A stretch of 64,000 nucleotides of DNA from Stutzerimonas stutzeri (GTDB lineage: Bacteria; Pseudomonadota; Gammaproteobacteria; Pseudomonadales; Pseudomonadaceae): assembly GCF_024448935.1 (NCBI RefSeq), contig NZ_JAMOIE010000018.1, positions 1-64,000 on the forward strand, read 5' to 3'. Positions within the stretch are counted from its first letter, which is position 1. Each line of letters starts with the position of its first letter. Of the stretch, positions 37,206 to 46,450 are shown one piece after another. The notes under the pieces were generated by a model. That model saw only the letters and a program-made list of their open reading frames with translations. It had not been told where the DNA came from and did no database searches. The translations under genes and the position numbers were made by a program.

Positions 37206-38096
37206 TCAGGTTTGTCCCGGCAGAAGGGTTGCGATCAGTGCGCGAACGCTGCCGGGCAAGGCGTCCAGGTCGCGAATCAGGATGCTGCGTTCGCGCACCG
37301 CCCAAGGCTCGTCCAGTTCGACCCGCGCCAGTTGCATGGTGCGGCTGTGCCGGCGTGCGGCCGATTCCGGGATGATGCCGATGCCGACGCCGGCCTCGAT
37401 CATCCGGCACACGGCTTCGAAACTGGACAGCTGGATCCGCAGTGAAAGGGCGCCGCCGAGCTTTTCCACCTGATCGCGAAGAAAGGTCAATAGCGTGCTG
37501 CCTTCATGCAGACCAATATGCTGATAGCTCAGGGTCTGGCGCAGGGTCACTCGCTTTTCGGCCGACAACGGATGGCCGAGTGGCACGGCCAGCAGCAGAC
37601 GGTCGGTGCTGAAATGCAGGATCTGCAGCCCTTCGGCCCGCACCGGCCCGGCGATGATGCCCATGTCTGTGCTGCCATCCAACACGCCCCGAACGATGTC
37701 ACGGCTCAGACGCTCCTGCAGATCCACGGTCACGCCGGGGCGTTGCGCGAGAAAGCCCGCCAGTATCTCGGGAAGAAATTCCGTCACCGCCGTGGTGTTG
37801 GCGAAGATGCGGATATGGCCGGCCGAATCGGTGCCATATTCGGTGAACTCGCTCTTCAGGTAATCGACCTGACGCATGATCAGGCGTGCGTGCTGCAGCA
37901 GCTTGTGGCCAGCCGGCGTCAGCTCGACACCGCGGCTGTCGCGGTAGAGCAGGCGGCTGTCGAACTGGCTTTCCAGCGCCTTGATGCGAGCGCTGGCGGC
38001 CGCTGGCGACAGGTGCGCGCGGCGTGCGCCCTGGGTCAGGCTGGGCGATTCAGCGATATGGATGAAGAGGCGAAGATCGGCCAGATCGAAGTGCAT
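37206..38096 (-). CDS. LysR-type regulator of the itaconate operon
   Basis: A 296-residue LysR regulator. The N-terminal helix-turn-helix is LTQGARRAHLSPAAASARIK (about residues 20-39), followed by LESQFDSRLLYRDSRGVELT. The effector domain spans about 90-290 (EAVCRMIEAGVGIGIIPESA near its end). It is divergent from the itaconate catabolic operon, the position of the P. aeruginosa regulator PA0877 (RipR), so activation by itaconate or its CoA ester is inferred. Two dyads lie in the intergenic region. Confidence 0.85.
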   Translation of the reverse strand: MHFDLADLRLFIHIAESPSLTQGARRAHLSPAAASARIKALESQFDSRLLYRDSRGVELTPAGHKLLQHARLIMRQVDYLKSEFTEYGTDSAGHIRIFANTTAVTEFLPEILAGFLAQRPGVTVDLQERLSRDIVRGVLDGSTDMGIIAGPVRAEGLQILHFSTDRLLLAVPLGHPLSAEKRVTLRQTLSYQHIGLHEGSTLLTFLRDQVEKLGGALSLRIQLSSFEAVCRMIEAGVGIGIIPESAARRHSRTMQLARVELDEPWAVRERSILIRDLDALPGSVRALIATLLPGQT

Positions 38097-38122
38097 ACCA
38101 GACGCTCGAAAGAGGAAAAACG

Positions 38123-38143
38123 GCGTTCAGCATAGCCGAACGC
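38123..38143. promoter_or_regulatory. LysR operator candidate GCGTTC-N9-GAACGC
   Basis: Perfect 6-bp arms at 38123-38128 and 38138-38143, about 27 bases before the LysR start, resembling the autoregulatory recognition site of LysR proteins. A second dyad, CATGC-ATA-GCATG (38177-38189), is 31 bases before the ich start and could be the activation site. Confidence 0.5.
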
Positions 38144-38219
38144 TGCTGTCAGCAAATGCAAATTCTCGGAACGCATCATGCATAGCATGCTACGCCAAAC
38201 AAGACAGCCGGAGCCCGAG

Positions 38220-39041
38220 ATGACCGACGTAACCGCCTGGATAGGCCGCACCGAGGAGGTCCATGACCAGCTCAGTCGCAATTTGCTGATGCGAATTGCC
38301 GCGACACTGGGCGAAGCGACCCCGGCCCACGGTGAGGGGCTACCGCCGTTGTGGCAGTGGTGTTTCTTCCAGCAGCCGATTGCCGAAAGCGGTCTGGGGG
38401 AAGACGGCCATCCGGCAAGGGGTGGATTCCTGCCACCGGCGGACGATCGCAATCGCATGTGGGCCGGAGGGCGTGTCGAGTTTTTCGAGCCGCTCACGGC
38501 GGGCGCCGAAGCTACACGCATTTCAACCATCAGACAGGTCGAAGAAAAACTCGGCCGAACCGGCGCACTGCTGTTCGTCACCGTGCAACACGACTATATG
38601 CAGGACGGTCGACTGGCGATCCGCGAGGAGCAGGACATCGTCTACCGCGAGCCGAGCCCTCCGAAGTCCGGCAGCGGCGAACCTATGGCCGCCGGCCATT
38701 GGCGCGAGGCGGTGACGCCGTCCCCGACGCTGCTGTTCCGCTATTCGGCGGTCACCTTCAATGGCCATCGAATCCACTACGACTGGCCCTACGTTACGGA
38801 GGCCGAAGGCTATCCGGGGCTCGTCGTGCATGGCCCATTGATCGCCACGCTGAACCTGCGCGCGTTCTGCCGCGCCCATCCGGAGGCGCGTCTCAAGCGC
38901 CTTACCTATCGCGGCCTGCGGCCTCTGATCGCGCCGCAGCCTTTCGAGGTGGGCGGGCGCATCGTTGCGCCGGGCGAGGCCGAGCTATGGGCCGGAGACC
39001 ACAACGGTCTGGCACAGAAAGCGGAAGTGCAATTCGAGTGA
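38220..39041 (+). CDS. ich: Itaconyl-CoA hydratase (FAS1-like/MaoC dehydratase)
   Basis: A 273-residue double-hotdog hydratase. RMWAGGRVEFFEPLTAGAEA is the first hotdog helix/strand, and RYSAVTFNGHRIHYDWPYVT (about residues 180-199) contains the R-x-x-x-x-F-N-x-H-x-I-H-Y hydratase motif of the mesaconyl/itaconyl-CoA hydratase family. It adds water to itaconyl-CoA to give citramalyl-CoA. Start at 38220 follows GGAGCCCGAG; upstream Mets at 38178 and 38187 lack ribosome sites. It is the first gene of the operon; the order equals P. aeruginosa PA0878-PA0884 as I recall (ripB). Confidence 0.85.
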   Translation: MTDVTAWIGRTEEVHDQLSRNLLMRIAATLGEATPAHGEGLPPLWQWCFFQQPIAESGLGEDGHPARGGFLPPADDRNRMWAGGRVEFFEPLTAGAEATRISTIRQVEEKLGRTGALLFVTVQHDYMQDGRLAIREEQDIVYREPSPPKSGSGEPMAAGHWREAVTPSPTLLFRYSAVTFNGHRIHYDWPYVTEAEGYPGLVVHGPLIATLNLRAFCRAHPEARLKRLTYRGLRPLIAPQPFEVGGRIVAPGEAELWAGDHNGLAQKAEVQFE

Positions 39042-39154
39042 CAGGACCGGCGTGGATGTCGTTTTTACATCCACCGAAAGACCCGGGCGGTGGATCGGTA
39101 AAGCGTGATCCACCCTGCGTCTGCCGCGACAACGAAAAGAATCGAGGAACCGAG

Positions 39155-40318
39155 ATGAATCCGAACAAGATCGAAGAGCTGAACGCCATCCGTGAAGGTG
39201 TCCGCGGCCTCTGCGCCGAATTTCCCGCCGAATACTGGCGCAAGCTCGACGAAGAGAAGGGCTTCCCGGAAGCCTTCGTCAAGGCGCTGACCCAGGCCGG
39301 CTGGCTGTCGGCGATGATCCCGGAAGAATACGGTGGCTCGGGGCTCGGTCTGGCGGAGGCCTCGGTAATCCTTGAGGAAGTGAACCGTTGCGGTGGCAAT
39401 TCCGGCACCGTGCACGGGCAGATGTACAACATGTTCACCCTGCTCAGACACGGCAGCGACGAGCAGAAGCGCTTTTACCTGCCGAAGCTGGCCAGCGGCG
39501 AACTGCGCCTGCAGTCAATGGGTGTTACCGAGCCGACTACCGGCACCGATACCACCAAGATCAAGACCACTGCGGTCAGGCAGGGCGACAAGTACGTGAT
39601 CAACGGCCAGAAAGTGTGGATCTCGCGCATCCAGCACTCCGACCTGATGATCCTGCTGGCGCGCACCACGCCGCTGGCCGAGGTGAAAAAGAAGTCCGAG
39701 GGCATGTCGATCTTCCTCGTCGACCTGCGCGAAGCCATCGGCAACGGCCTGACGGTGCAGCCGATCGCCAACATGGTCAATCACGAGACCAACGAGCTGT
39801 TCTTCGACAACCTGGAGATTCCAGCCACCAGCCTGATCGGCGAAGAGGGCAAGGGCTTTCGCTACATCCTCGACGGACTCAACGCCGAGCGCACGCTGAT
39901 CGCCGCCGAGTGCATCGGCGACGGCCGCTGGTTCGTCGAGAAGGCCAGCGCCTATGCCCGCGAGCGGGTGGTGTTCGGTCGGCCCATCGGGCAGAACCAG
40001 GGCGTGCAGTTCCCCATCGCCGAGGCGCACATCGAGATCGAGGCGGCCGATCTGATGCGCTGGCGCGCCTGCGAGGAATACGACAGCGGTCGCAACGCCG
40101 GGGCTGCGGCCAACATGGCCAAGTATCTGGCGGCAAAAGCGTCATGGGAGGCAGCCAACGCCTGCCTGCAGACCCACGGCGGCTTCGGCTTCGCCAACGA
40201 ATACGACGTCGAGCGCAAGTTCCGCGAGACGCGGCTGTATCAGGTGGCGCCGATCTCCACCAACCTGATCCTGTCGTACGTGGCCGAGCACTTGCTCGAA
40301 CTGCCGCGTTCGTTCTGA
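39155..40318 (+). CDS. Acyl-CoA dehydrogenase in the itaconate operon
   Basis: A 387-residue FAD flavoprotein of normal length. [20 protein letters not shown] opens the N-terminal domain. QSMGVTEPTTGTDTTKIKT is the beta-domain substrate/flavin segment and YVINGQKVWISRI follows it; ERVVFGRPIGQNQGVQFPIA and CLQTHGGFGFANEYDVERKF are in the C-terminal helical domain. The catalytic glutamate is not certain from eye. In P. aeruginosa the equivalent (PA0879) is required for neither known step of itaconate breakdown; methylsuccinyl-CoA oxidation to mesaconyl-CoA is a plausible role (inference). CGAG precedes the ATG. Confidence 0.88.
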   Translation: MNPNKIEELNAIREGVRGLCAEFPAEYWRKLDEEKGFPEAFVKALTQAGWLSAMIPEEYGGSGLGLAEASVILEEVNRCGGNSGTVHGQMYNMFTLLRHGSDEQKRFYLPKLASGELRLQSMGVTEPTTGTDTTKIKTTAVRQGDKYVINGQKVWISRIQHSDLMILLARTTPLAEVKKKSEGMSIFLVDLREAIGNGLTVQPIANMVNHETNELFFDNLEIPATSLIGEEGKGFRYILDGLNAERTLIAAECIGDGRWFVEKASAYARERVVFGRPIGQNQGVQFPIAEAHIEIEAADLMRWRACEEYDSGRNAGAAANMAKYLAAKASWEAANACLQTHGGFGFANEYDVERKFRETRLYQVAPISTNLILSYVAEHLLELPRSF

Positions 40319-40452
40319 TGGCTCACGTAGGCGTTTGATCCGTGGAAAACGCTTCGCGGTTTCTCACCTTACCGGCCCACAAATCCACCGGCCAATCGGG
40401 GGTGGGCTTCAGCCCACTTACGCGGGCAAAACGTCAACGGAGGAGCGGTGTC

Positions 40453-40857
40453 ATGCAGATCAACCACCTCGATCACCTCGTCCTGACCGTCCGCGATCTC
40501 GCGGCTACCGAAGATTTCTACCGTCGCGTGCTTGGCATGCAGGCGGTGAGCTTCGGTGAAGGGCGCAAGGCGTTGGCCTTCGGCCAGCAGAAGATCAACC
40601 TGCACCAGGCCGGTCGCGAATTCGAGCCCAAGGCTGAACGGCCAACGCCGGGTTCGGCGGATCTCTGCTTCATCGTTGCCACGCCGCTGGACGAGGTCGT
40701 TGCGCATCTCGAGCGCCTAGGCGTGGCGATCGTCGAGGGACCGGTGCAGCGCACCGGCGCGACGGGCCCGATCCGCTCGGTGTACGTCCGCGATCCCGAT
40801 TTCAATCTCATCGAACTTTCCAATCCATTGGCCAACTCGCTGGAGGCCGCGTCATGA
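40453..40857 (+). CDS. VOC family protein (glyoxalase/dioxygenase fold)
   Basis: A 134-residue vicinal oxygen chelate protein. LDHLVLTVRDLAATEDFYRR starts module 1 with the first metal His; KINLHQAGREF supplies the second; RSVYVRDPDFNLIELSNP ends module 2 with the metal-binding Glu. The family includes methylmalonyl-CoA epimerases, lyases and extradiol dioxygenases; the substrate is unknown here. GGAGCGGTGTC precedes the start at 40453. Its stop overlaps the PrpD-like ATG by 4 bases. Corresponds in order to PA0880. Confidence 0.85.
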   Translation: MQINHLDHLVLTVRDLAATEDFYRRVLGMQAVSFGEGRKALAFGQQKINLHQAGREFEPKAERPTPGSADLCFIVATPLDEVVAHLERLGVAIVEGPVQRTGATGPIRSVYVRDPDFNLIELSNPLANSLEAAS

Positions 40858-42206
40858 GTCAACACACCCAGGCGCTCACCGAATTCCTCGCCGGGCTGCG
40901 TTACGAGCAGCTCCCCGATGCGGTGCTGGCGCGCACCGAAGACCTCTTTCTTGACTGGCTCGGCTCGGCGCTGGCCAGCGCGGGCTCCCATCCAATCCCA
41001 TTGTTCGAGCACTATGCCGCCCGGATGGGCCCGGCTGATGGCCCGGCACGGATTTTCGTCAATCGTTCCGGCAGCTCGGCCTATTTTGCCGCACTGGTGA
41101 ACGGCGCGAGTTCTCACCTGGTCGAGCAGGATGACCTGCACAACAGCTCGGTGTTGCACCCAGCAACGGTGGTGTTCCCTGCCGCGCTGGCTGCCGCGCA
41201 GGATCTCGGCAAAACCGGCCGCGAACTGCTGCTGGCGTCGGTCGCCGGCTACGAGGCGGGTATCCGTATCGGGGAGTTCCTGGGTCGCTCGCACTACCGC
41301 ATCTTTCATACCACCGCCACGGTCGGCACCCTTGCCGCGGCGGTGGCGGTGGGCAAGTTGCTGGATTTCGATCAGCACCAGTTCACCCATTTGCTGGGCA
41401 GTGCCGGCACTCAGGCTGCGGGGCTCTGGGAGTTTCTCCGCGACGCCGCCGACTCCAAACAGCTGCACACGGCCAAGGCCGCCGCTGATGGGCTGCTGGC
41501 GGCCTACCTGACGGCGGACGGCCTGACCGGCGCGCAGAACATTCTTGAAGGCGAGCAGGGGATGGCCGCCGGTATGTCCAGCGATGCCGACCCGAGCCGG
41601 CTATCAGACCGTCTCGGCACGCGCTGGGCACTGGCGGAAACCTCGTTCAAGTATCACGCGTCGTGCCGTCATACGCACCCGGCAGCCGATGCGCTGTTGG
41701 AACTGATGCAGCGTGAAGGGCTGTGCGCCGAGGATATTTCCAGCGTCACCACCCGCGTGCATCAGGGCGCGATCGACGTGCTCGGCCGGGTAACGGTGCC
41801 GCAAAGCGTGCACCAGGCGAAGTTTTCCATGGGCACGGTGCTCGGGTTGATCGCCGTGCATGGCAAGGCCGGGCTGCCCGAGTTTCATTCCCTCGCCTTG
41901 ACCGACCCGGCCGTTGCGGCATTTCGCGACAAGGTCTCGATGCGGCTCGATGCAGAGGTCGACGGCGCCTATCCGGCGCGCTGGCTGGGCCGGGTCGAGG
42001 TGAACACCACTGACGGCCGGACCCTGCTCGGGGCGATCGACGAACCCAAGGGCGATCCAGGTAACACCCTCGATCGCGCCGAGCTGGAGGACAAATTCCG
42101 TCGGCTGGTGCAGTTCTCGGGGGCGCGCAGCGACGACGAGGCGGGCGGACTGATCGAGAAGACCTGGCGGTTGCGCGAGATCGAGGACCTTGGGGTTCTG
42201 GCCTGA
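40854..42206 (+). CDS. MmgE/PrpD family protein
   Basis: A 450-residue protein of the MmgE/PrpD fold, which includes 2-methylcitrate dehydratase and cis-aconitate decarboxylase (IRG1/CAD), the enzyme that makes itaconate. Visible family segments are NGASSHLVEQDDLHNSSVLH (about residues 83-102; the D-D-x-x-x-x-S-x-x-H signature) and KYHASCRHTHPAADALLELM (about 266-285). A position between genes of itaconate use suggests conversion of a methyl-branched C5/C6 acid, but the reaction is not assigned. It overlaps the VOC gene by 4 bases. Corresponds in order to PA0881. Confidence 0.88.
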   Translation: MSQHTQALTEFLAGLRYEQLPDAVLARTEDLFLDWLGSALASAGSHPIPLFEHYAARMGPADGPARIFVNRSGSSAYFAALVNGASSHLVEQDDLHNSSVLHPATVVFPAALAAAQDLGKTGRELLLASVAGYEAGIRIGEFLGRSHYRIFHTTATVGTLAAAVAVGKLLDFDQHQFTHLLGSAGTQAAGLWEFLRDAADSKQLHTAKAAADGLLAAYLTADGLTGAQNILEGEQGMAAGMSSDADPSRLSDRLGTRWALAETSFKYHASCRHTHPAADALLELMQREGLCAEDISSVTTRVHQGAIDVLGRVTVPQSVHQAKFSMGTVLGLIAVHGKAGLPEFHSLALTDPAVAAFRDKVSMRLDAEVDGAYPARWLGRVEVNTTDGRTLLGAIDEPKGDPGNTLDRAELEDKFRRLVQFSGARSDDEAGGLIEKTWRLREIEDLGVLA

Positions 42207-42279
42207 CGCGAGGCCTACGGGCAATACGAAGAAGCCATGTGTATGCAACCACGCCGGGCTAAACCGAGATTGCATACTC

Positions 42280-42340
42280 GTAGGGTGGGCTTCAGCCCAC
42301 CACCGGGTGACATGCTCCGGTGGGCTGAAGCCCACCCTAC
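42280..42340. repeat. Perfect 22-bp inverted repeat (GTAGGGTGGGCTTCAG type)
   Basis: Arms at 42280-42301 and 42319-42340 are exact reverse complements, each itself containing GGGCTTCAGCCC-like dyads. A half-copy (GGTGGGCTTCAGCCCAC) lies at 40401-40417 between ACAD and VOC genes. REP-type element interrupting the operon; may form an mRNA hairpin that modulates expression of ict and ccl. Confidence 0.8.
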
Positions 42341-42398
42341 AAGAAGTGTCATGCACGTTTACGAGCGCTTGGCATGACCGAGATTGCAGGAAGAAAAC

Positions 42399-43604
42399 AT
42401 GAATGACAAAACAGCCAAGCCCCGCCCACTCGATGGCATCACCGTGGTCAGCCTCGAACACGCCATTGCTGCGCCGTTCTGCACGCGCCAACTGGCGGAC
42501 CTCGGCGCGCGGGTGATCAAGATCGAGCGCCCTGGTTCCGGTGATTTCGCCCGGGGTTATGACGAACGGGTGGACGGTCTGGCCTCGCACTTCGTCTGGA
42601 CCAATCGCTCCAAGGAAAGCCTGACCCTCGACGTCAAGCAGGGCGCCGCCGGTGAAGTGCTCGATCAGCTACTGGCAAAGGCCGACGTGCTGGTGCAGAA
42701 CCTCGCCCCCGGCGCTGCGGCGCGCATGGGCCTGTCATTCGAGGCGCTGCACGAGCGCTTCCCGAGGTTGATTGTCTGCGACATTTCCGGCTACGGCGAA
42801 GGCGGCCCCTACGAACAGAAGAAGGCCTACGACCTGCTGATCCAGAGTGAGGGGGGATTTCTCTCCGTCACCGGTGGTCCGGGTGAGACCGAGATGGCCA
42901 AGGCCGGTTGTTCCATCGCCGACATCGCTGCCGGCATGTATGCCTATACCGGGGTGCTTTCGGCATTGATGCTGCGTGACAAGACGGGCGAGGGTAGCCG
43001 CATCGACGTGTCCATGCTGGAAAGCCTGGTGGAGTGGATGGGCTATCCGCTGTATTACGCCTATGAAGGCGCGGCACCGCCACCGCGTGCCGGCGCCGCG
43101 CATGCCACTATCTATCCCTACGGCCCTTTTCCCACCGGGGGCGGCGGCACCGTCATGCTGGGCTTGCAGAACGAGCGCGAATGGCAGATGTTCTGCGACA
43201 AGGTGCTGCTGCAACCTGGATTGGCGGATGACGAGCGCTTTTCCGCCAATTTCAAGCGCTCGCAAAACCGCGAGGTACTGCGCGCCATCATCATCGAGAC
43301 CTTCTCGACCCTCACCGACGAACAGGTGATCGAGCGCCTCGAGGCGGCCTCCATCGCCAACGCTCACGTCAACGATATGGCCGGTGTCTGGGCTCATCCA
43401 CAGCTCAAGGCCCGCCAGCGCTGGAGCGAAGTGGACAGCCCATCCGGGCGACTGCCCGCATTGTTGCCGCCGGGGCGTAACGCCGCATTCACGCCGCGTA
43501 TGGACCCCATCCCCGCGCTCGGCCAACACACCGATGCGCTGCTGGCGGAACTGGGCTATGGGCCGGACGACATACAGCGCCTGCACGAGCAGGGAGCGGT
43601 GTGA
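42399..43604 (+). CDS. ict: CaiB/BaiF CoA-transferase (itaconate CoA-transferase)
   Basis: A 401-residue class III CoA-transferase. EHAIAAPFCTRQLADLGARV and IKIERPGSGDFAR (about residues 15-50) are the N-terminal CoA-binding signature; ICDISGYGEGGPYEQKKAYD (about 126-145) contains the catalytic Asp (KAYDLLIQSEGG). It moves CoA from succinyl-CoA to itaconate. AGGAAG precedes the ATG at 42399; the earlier in-frame TTG is rejected. Order matches PA0882 (ripA), from memory. A REP-type inverted repeat lies 60 bases upstream. Confidence 0.85.
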   Translation: MNDKTAKPRPLDGITVVSLEHAIAAPFCTRQLADLGARVIKIERPGSGDFARGYDERVDGLASHFVWTNRSKESLTLDVKQGAAGEVLDQLLAKADVLVQNLAPGAAARMGLSFEALHERFPRLIVCDISGYGEGGPYEQKKAYDLLIQSEGGFLSVTGGPGETEMAKAGCSIADIAAGMYAYTGVLSALMLRDKTGEGSRIDVSMLESLVEWMGYPLYYAYEGAAPPPRAGAAHATIYPYGPFPTGGGGTVMLGLQNEREWQMFCDKVLLQPGLADDERFSANFKRSQNREVLRAIIIETFSTLTDEQVIERLEAASIANAHVNDMAGVWAHPQLKARQRWSEVDSPSGRLPALLPPGRNAAFTPRMDPIPALGQHTDALLAELGYGPDDIQRLHEQGAV

Positions 43605-43627
43605 CAGGCCTGAACGAGCCCGTCGCG

Positions 43628-43702
43628 TGTAGGAGCCAGCTTGCTGGCGATCCGACCGTCATGATGCAGCCGCCTGTTCGCGAGCAGGCTCGCTCCTGCC
43701 AG
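43628..43702. repeat. REP-type inverted repeat (GTAGGAGCCAGC... type)
   Basis: TAGGAGCCAGCTTGCTGGCGA pairs as a unit with TCGCGAGCAGGCTCGCTCCT on the right, in the typical Pseudomonas REP arrangement between ict and ccl. It fills most of the 148-base gap. Confidence 0.75.
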
Positions 43703-43752
43703 AGCGGTGTTGCTGCGGGTGCGTATGAGCCAATAGATAAAACGAGATTGCC

Positions 43753-44580
43753 ATGACCCCAAGCATTGTGCGCACCGCACTGTTCGTCCCTGCCACTCGC
43801 CCAGATCGAATCCCCAAGGCCCTGGCGTCCGGTGCCGATGCGGTGATCGTCGATCTCGAGGATGCCGTTGCGGAAAACCTCAAGGCTGCGGCGCGAAACC
43901 ATCTGGACGCCTTTCTTGCTGCCGATCCGTCTGCGCATGTACTGGTGCGCATCAATGCGGCGGGACATGCGCAGCAGGCCGAAGACCTGAAGGTTTGCGC
44001 GGCCCATGCCGGCGTGACCGGCGTGCTCTTGCCCAAGGTCGAAAGCGCCGCCCAGGTGGCGGACGCAGCAGCCTGTGGCAAGCCGGTCTGGCCGATCATC
44101 GAAAGCGCCCGCGGGCTGGCTGCGCTGGCGGAAATCGCCGCCGCCGCAGGCGTCGAGCGGCTGTCCTTCGGCGCGCTGGATCTGGGGTTGGATCTGGGGC
44201 TTGCCAGTGGCACGCCGGGCGCCGAACGTATCCTCGATCAGGCGCGCTATGCACTGTTACTGTATTCACGGCTGGCGCGTTTGGCGCCGCCGCTTGACAG
44301 CGTTTTTCCGGATATCAAGAACTTGCATGGTCTCGCCCAGTTCGCTGCCGACGCCCGTGACATGGGCTTTGGCGGGCTGCTGTGCATCCACCCCAGCCAG
44401 GTGGCTGTGGTGCACGAAACGCTGATGCCCAGCGCCGAGGAACTGGCCTGGGCACAACGTGTCCTCACGGCCGGCGCGTCCGGCGATGGGGTCTTCGTGG
44501 TGGACGGACAAATGGTCGATGCTCCGGTGCTCGGTCGTGCCCGCCGCCTGCTACAACGCGCCGGGCAAGCGGTCCCCTGA
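43753..44580 (+). CDS. ccl: CitE-like lyase, (S)-citramalyl-CoA lyase
   Basis: A 275-residue HpcH/HpaI aldolase-fold protein of the citrate lyase beta type. RTALFVPATRPDRIPKALAS and VIVDLEDAVAENLKAAAR (about residues 29-46) bind substrate and Mg; VRINAAGHAQQAEDL holds the conserved Arg-Asn; LLPKVESAAQVADAA supplies the metal Glu; and GGLLCIHPSQVAVVHE ends the barrel. It cleaves citramalyl-CoA into acetyl-CoA and pyruvate, the last step of itaconate use. Order matches PA0883 (ripC), from memory. Confidence 0.87.
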   Translation: MTPSIVRTALFVPATRPDRIPKALASGADAVIVDLEDAVAENLKAAARNHLDAFLAADPSAHVLVRINAAGHAQQAEDLKVCAAHAGVTGVLLPKVESAAQVADAAACGKPVWPIIESARGLAALAEIAAAAGVERLSFGALDLGLDLGLASGTPGAERILDQARYALLLYSRLARLAPPLDSVFPDIKNLHGLAQFAADARDMGFGGLLCIHPSQVAVVHETLMPSAEELAWAQRVLTAGASGDGVFVVDGQMVDAPVLGRARRLLQRAGQAVP

Positions 44581-44605
44581 CCACTTCGCCCGGAATATGC
44601 ACTAA

Positions 44606-45622
<1,017 letters not shown>

Positions 45623-45749
45623 AGTCAGAAGGCGAGCCGCGCGCATGGGATTGCGGCGGCCCTGCTCCAGCCGGTAAGAAATCGGCGCCCAGCCGTTCGG
45701 CTCGGTAGAGCGCCCAAGCCCTGGTAAGACGGCGATCTGGGGGAGGGGC

Positions 45750-46157
45750 TTAGTGCCGAGGGCTCTGTTCCGGCATGCTCATCAGTTGTCTTTCCATGTT
45801 CCAGTCGAAGGGCTCGTCGTTCTGCTCCGCTTCATAGCGGCGCTCTTCGAGCCGCTGGAAGATTTCGATCTCTTCGTCCGGCATGAAGTGCAAGCAATCC
45901 CCACCGAAGTACCAGAGCAGATCTCGCGGGACCAGATGGGCAATCTGCGGATAGCGGTGGAAGACCTGGCAGATCATGTCCTGGCCCATGTGCCGTTCTT
46001 CCGGCACGTTCTGAAGGTTCATGATCAGCTCGTCGAACCGCTCGAGAAACAACGCATGGCTTTCTTCCGAAACCTGTTCGGTTTCACCCATGGCAAGCAG
46101 GATGCCACGCAGATGGGCCAGAAGTGCCAGGTTGTGATCGTGATAAGGATTGGCCAT
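45750..46157 (-). CDS. PA2817 family protein
   Basis: A 135-residue soluble acidic protein starting MANPYHDHNLALLAHLRGIL and containing DMICQVFHRYPQIAHLVPRD and LLWYFGGDCLHFMPDEE. I recognise it as the pseudomonad PA2817 family of unknown function, which in P. aeruginosa lies next to the fadE-type gene PA2815, as here. AGGTG lies 5 bases before the ATG. Confidence 0.8.
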   Translation of the reverse strand: MANPYHDHNLALLAHLRGILLAMGETEQVSEESHALFLERFDELIMNLQNVPEERHMGQDMICQVFHRYPQIAHLVPRDLLWYFGGDCLHFMPDEEIEIFQRLEERRYEAEQNDEPFDWNMERQLMSMPEQSPRH

Positions 46158-46375
46158 GGTTCACCTGTGTCGGGTTGGGCGCTCGATTATAGAGGTGCGC
46201 GGATTGATTGGGGACGTGTCTAGTTGACTCGAGTGGTGGGACTGGGTTCGGTACGCAGGTCGGATTGCTGCGGCGTGGTCACGTGCCTTGAAGAAGGCGG
46301 GGCGCTCTCACCTGGAGCCGGCATTAGCTGACGGTGCTGCCTGCAGGGCGACAGACATTGGTTGGAAAGGTGGCT

Positions 46376-46410
46376 TGCCAAGCGCCGCGTGTTGCGCGCG
46401 ACGCTTGGCA
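46376..46410. repeat. Hairpin TGCCAAGCG-N17-CGCTTGGCA in the fadE/PA2817 gap
   Basis: Nine-base perfect arms lie 40 bases downstream of the fadE stop. There is no T-run, so it is at best a weak terminator for fadE. The rest of the 46158-46450 gap shows no gene, only the presumed promoter of the PA2817-type gene. Confidence 0.45.
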
Positions 46411-46450
46411 GAGACCATAGGGTCGGTAGTAAACGAGTCGCCAGCAGTAG

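Noticed and set aside
38351-40318. A 655-residue fusion protein covering ich and the acyl-CoA dehydrogenase
   Set aside because: The first 268 residues are a chance frame inside ich; the dehydrogenase starts at 39155 with a ribosome site.
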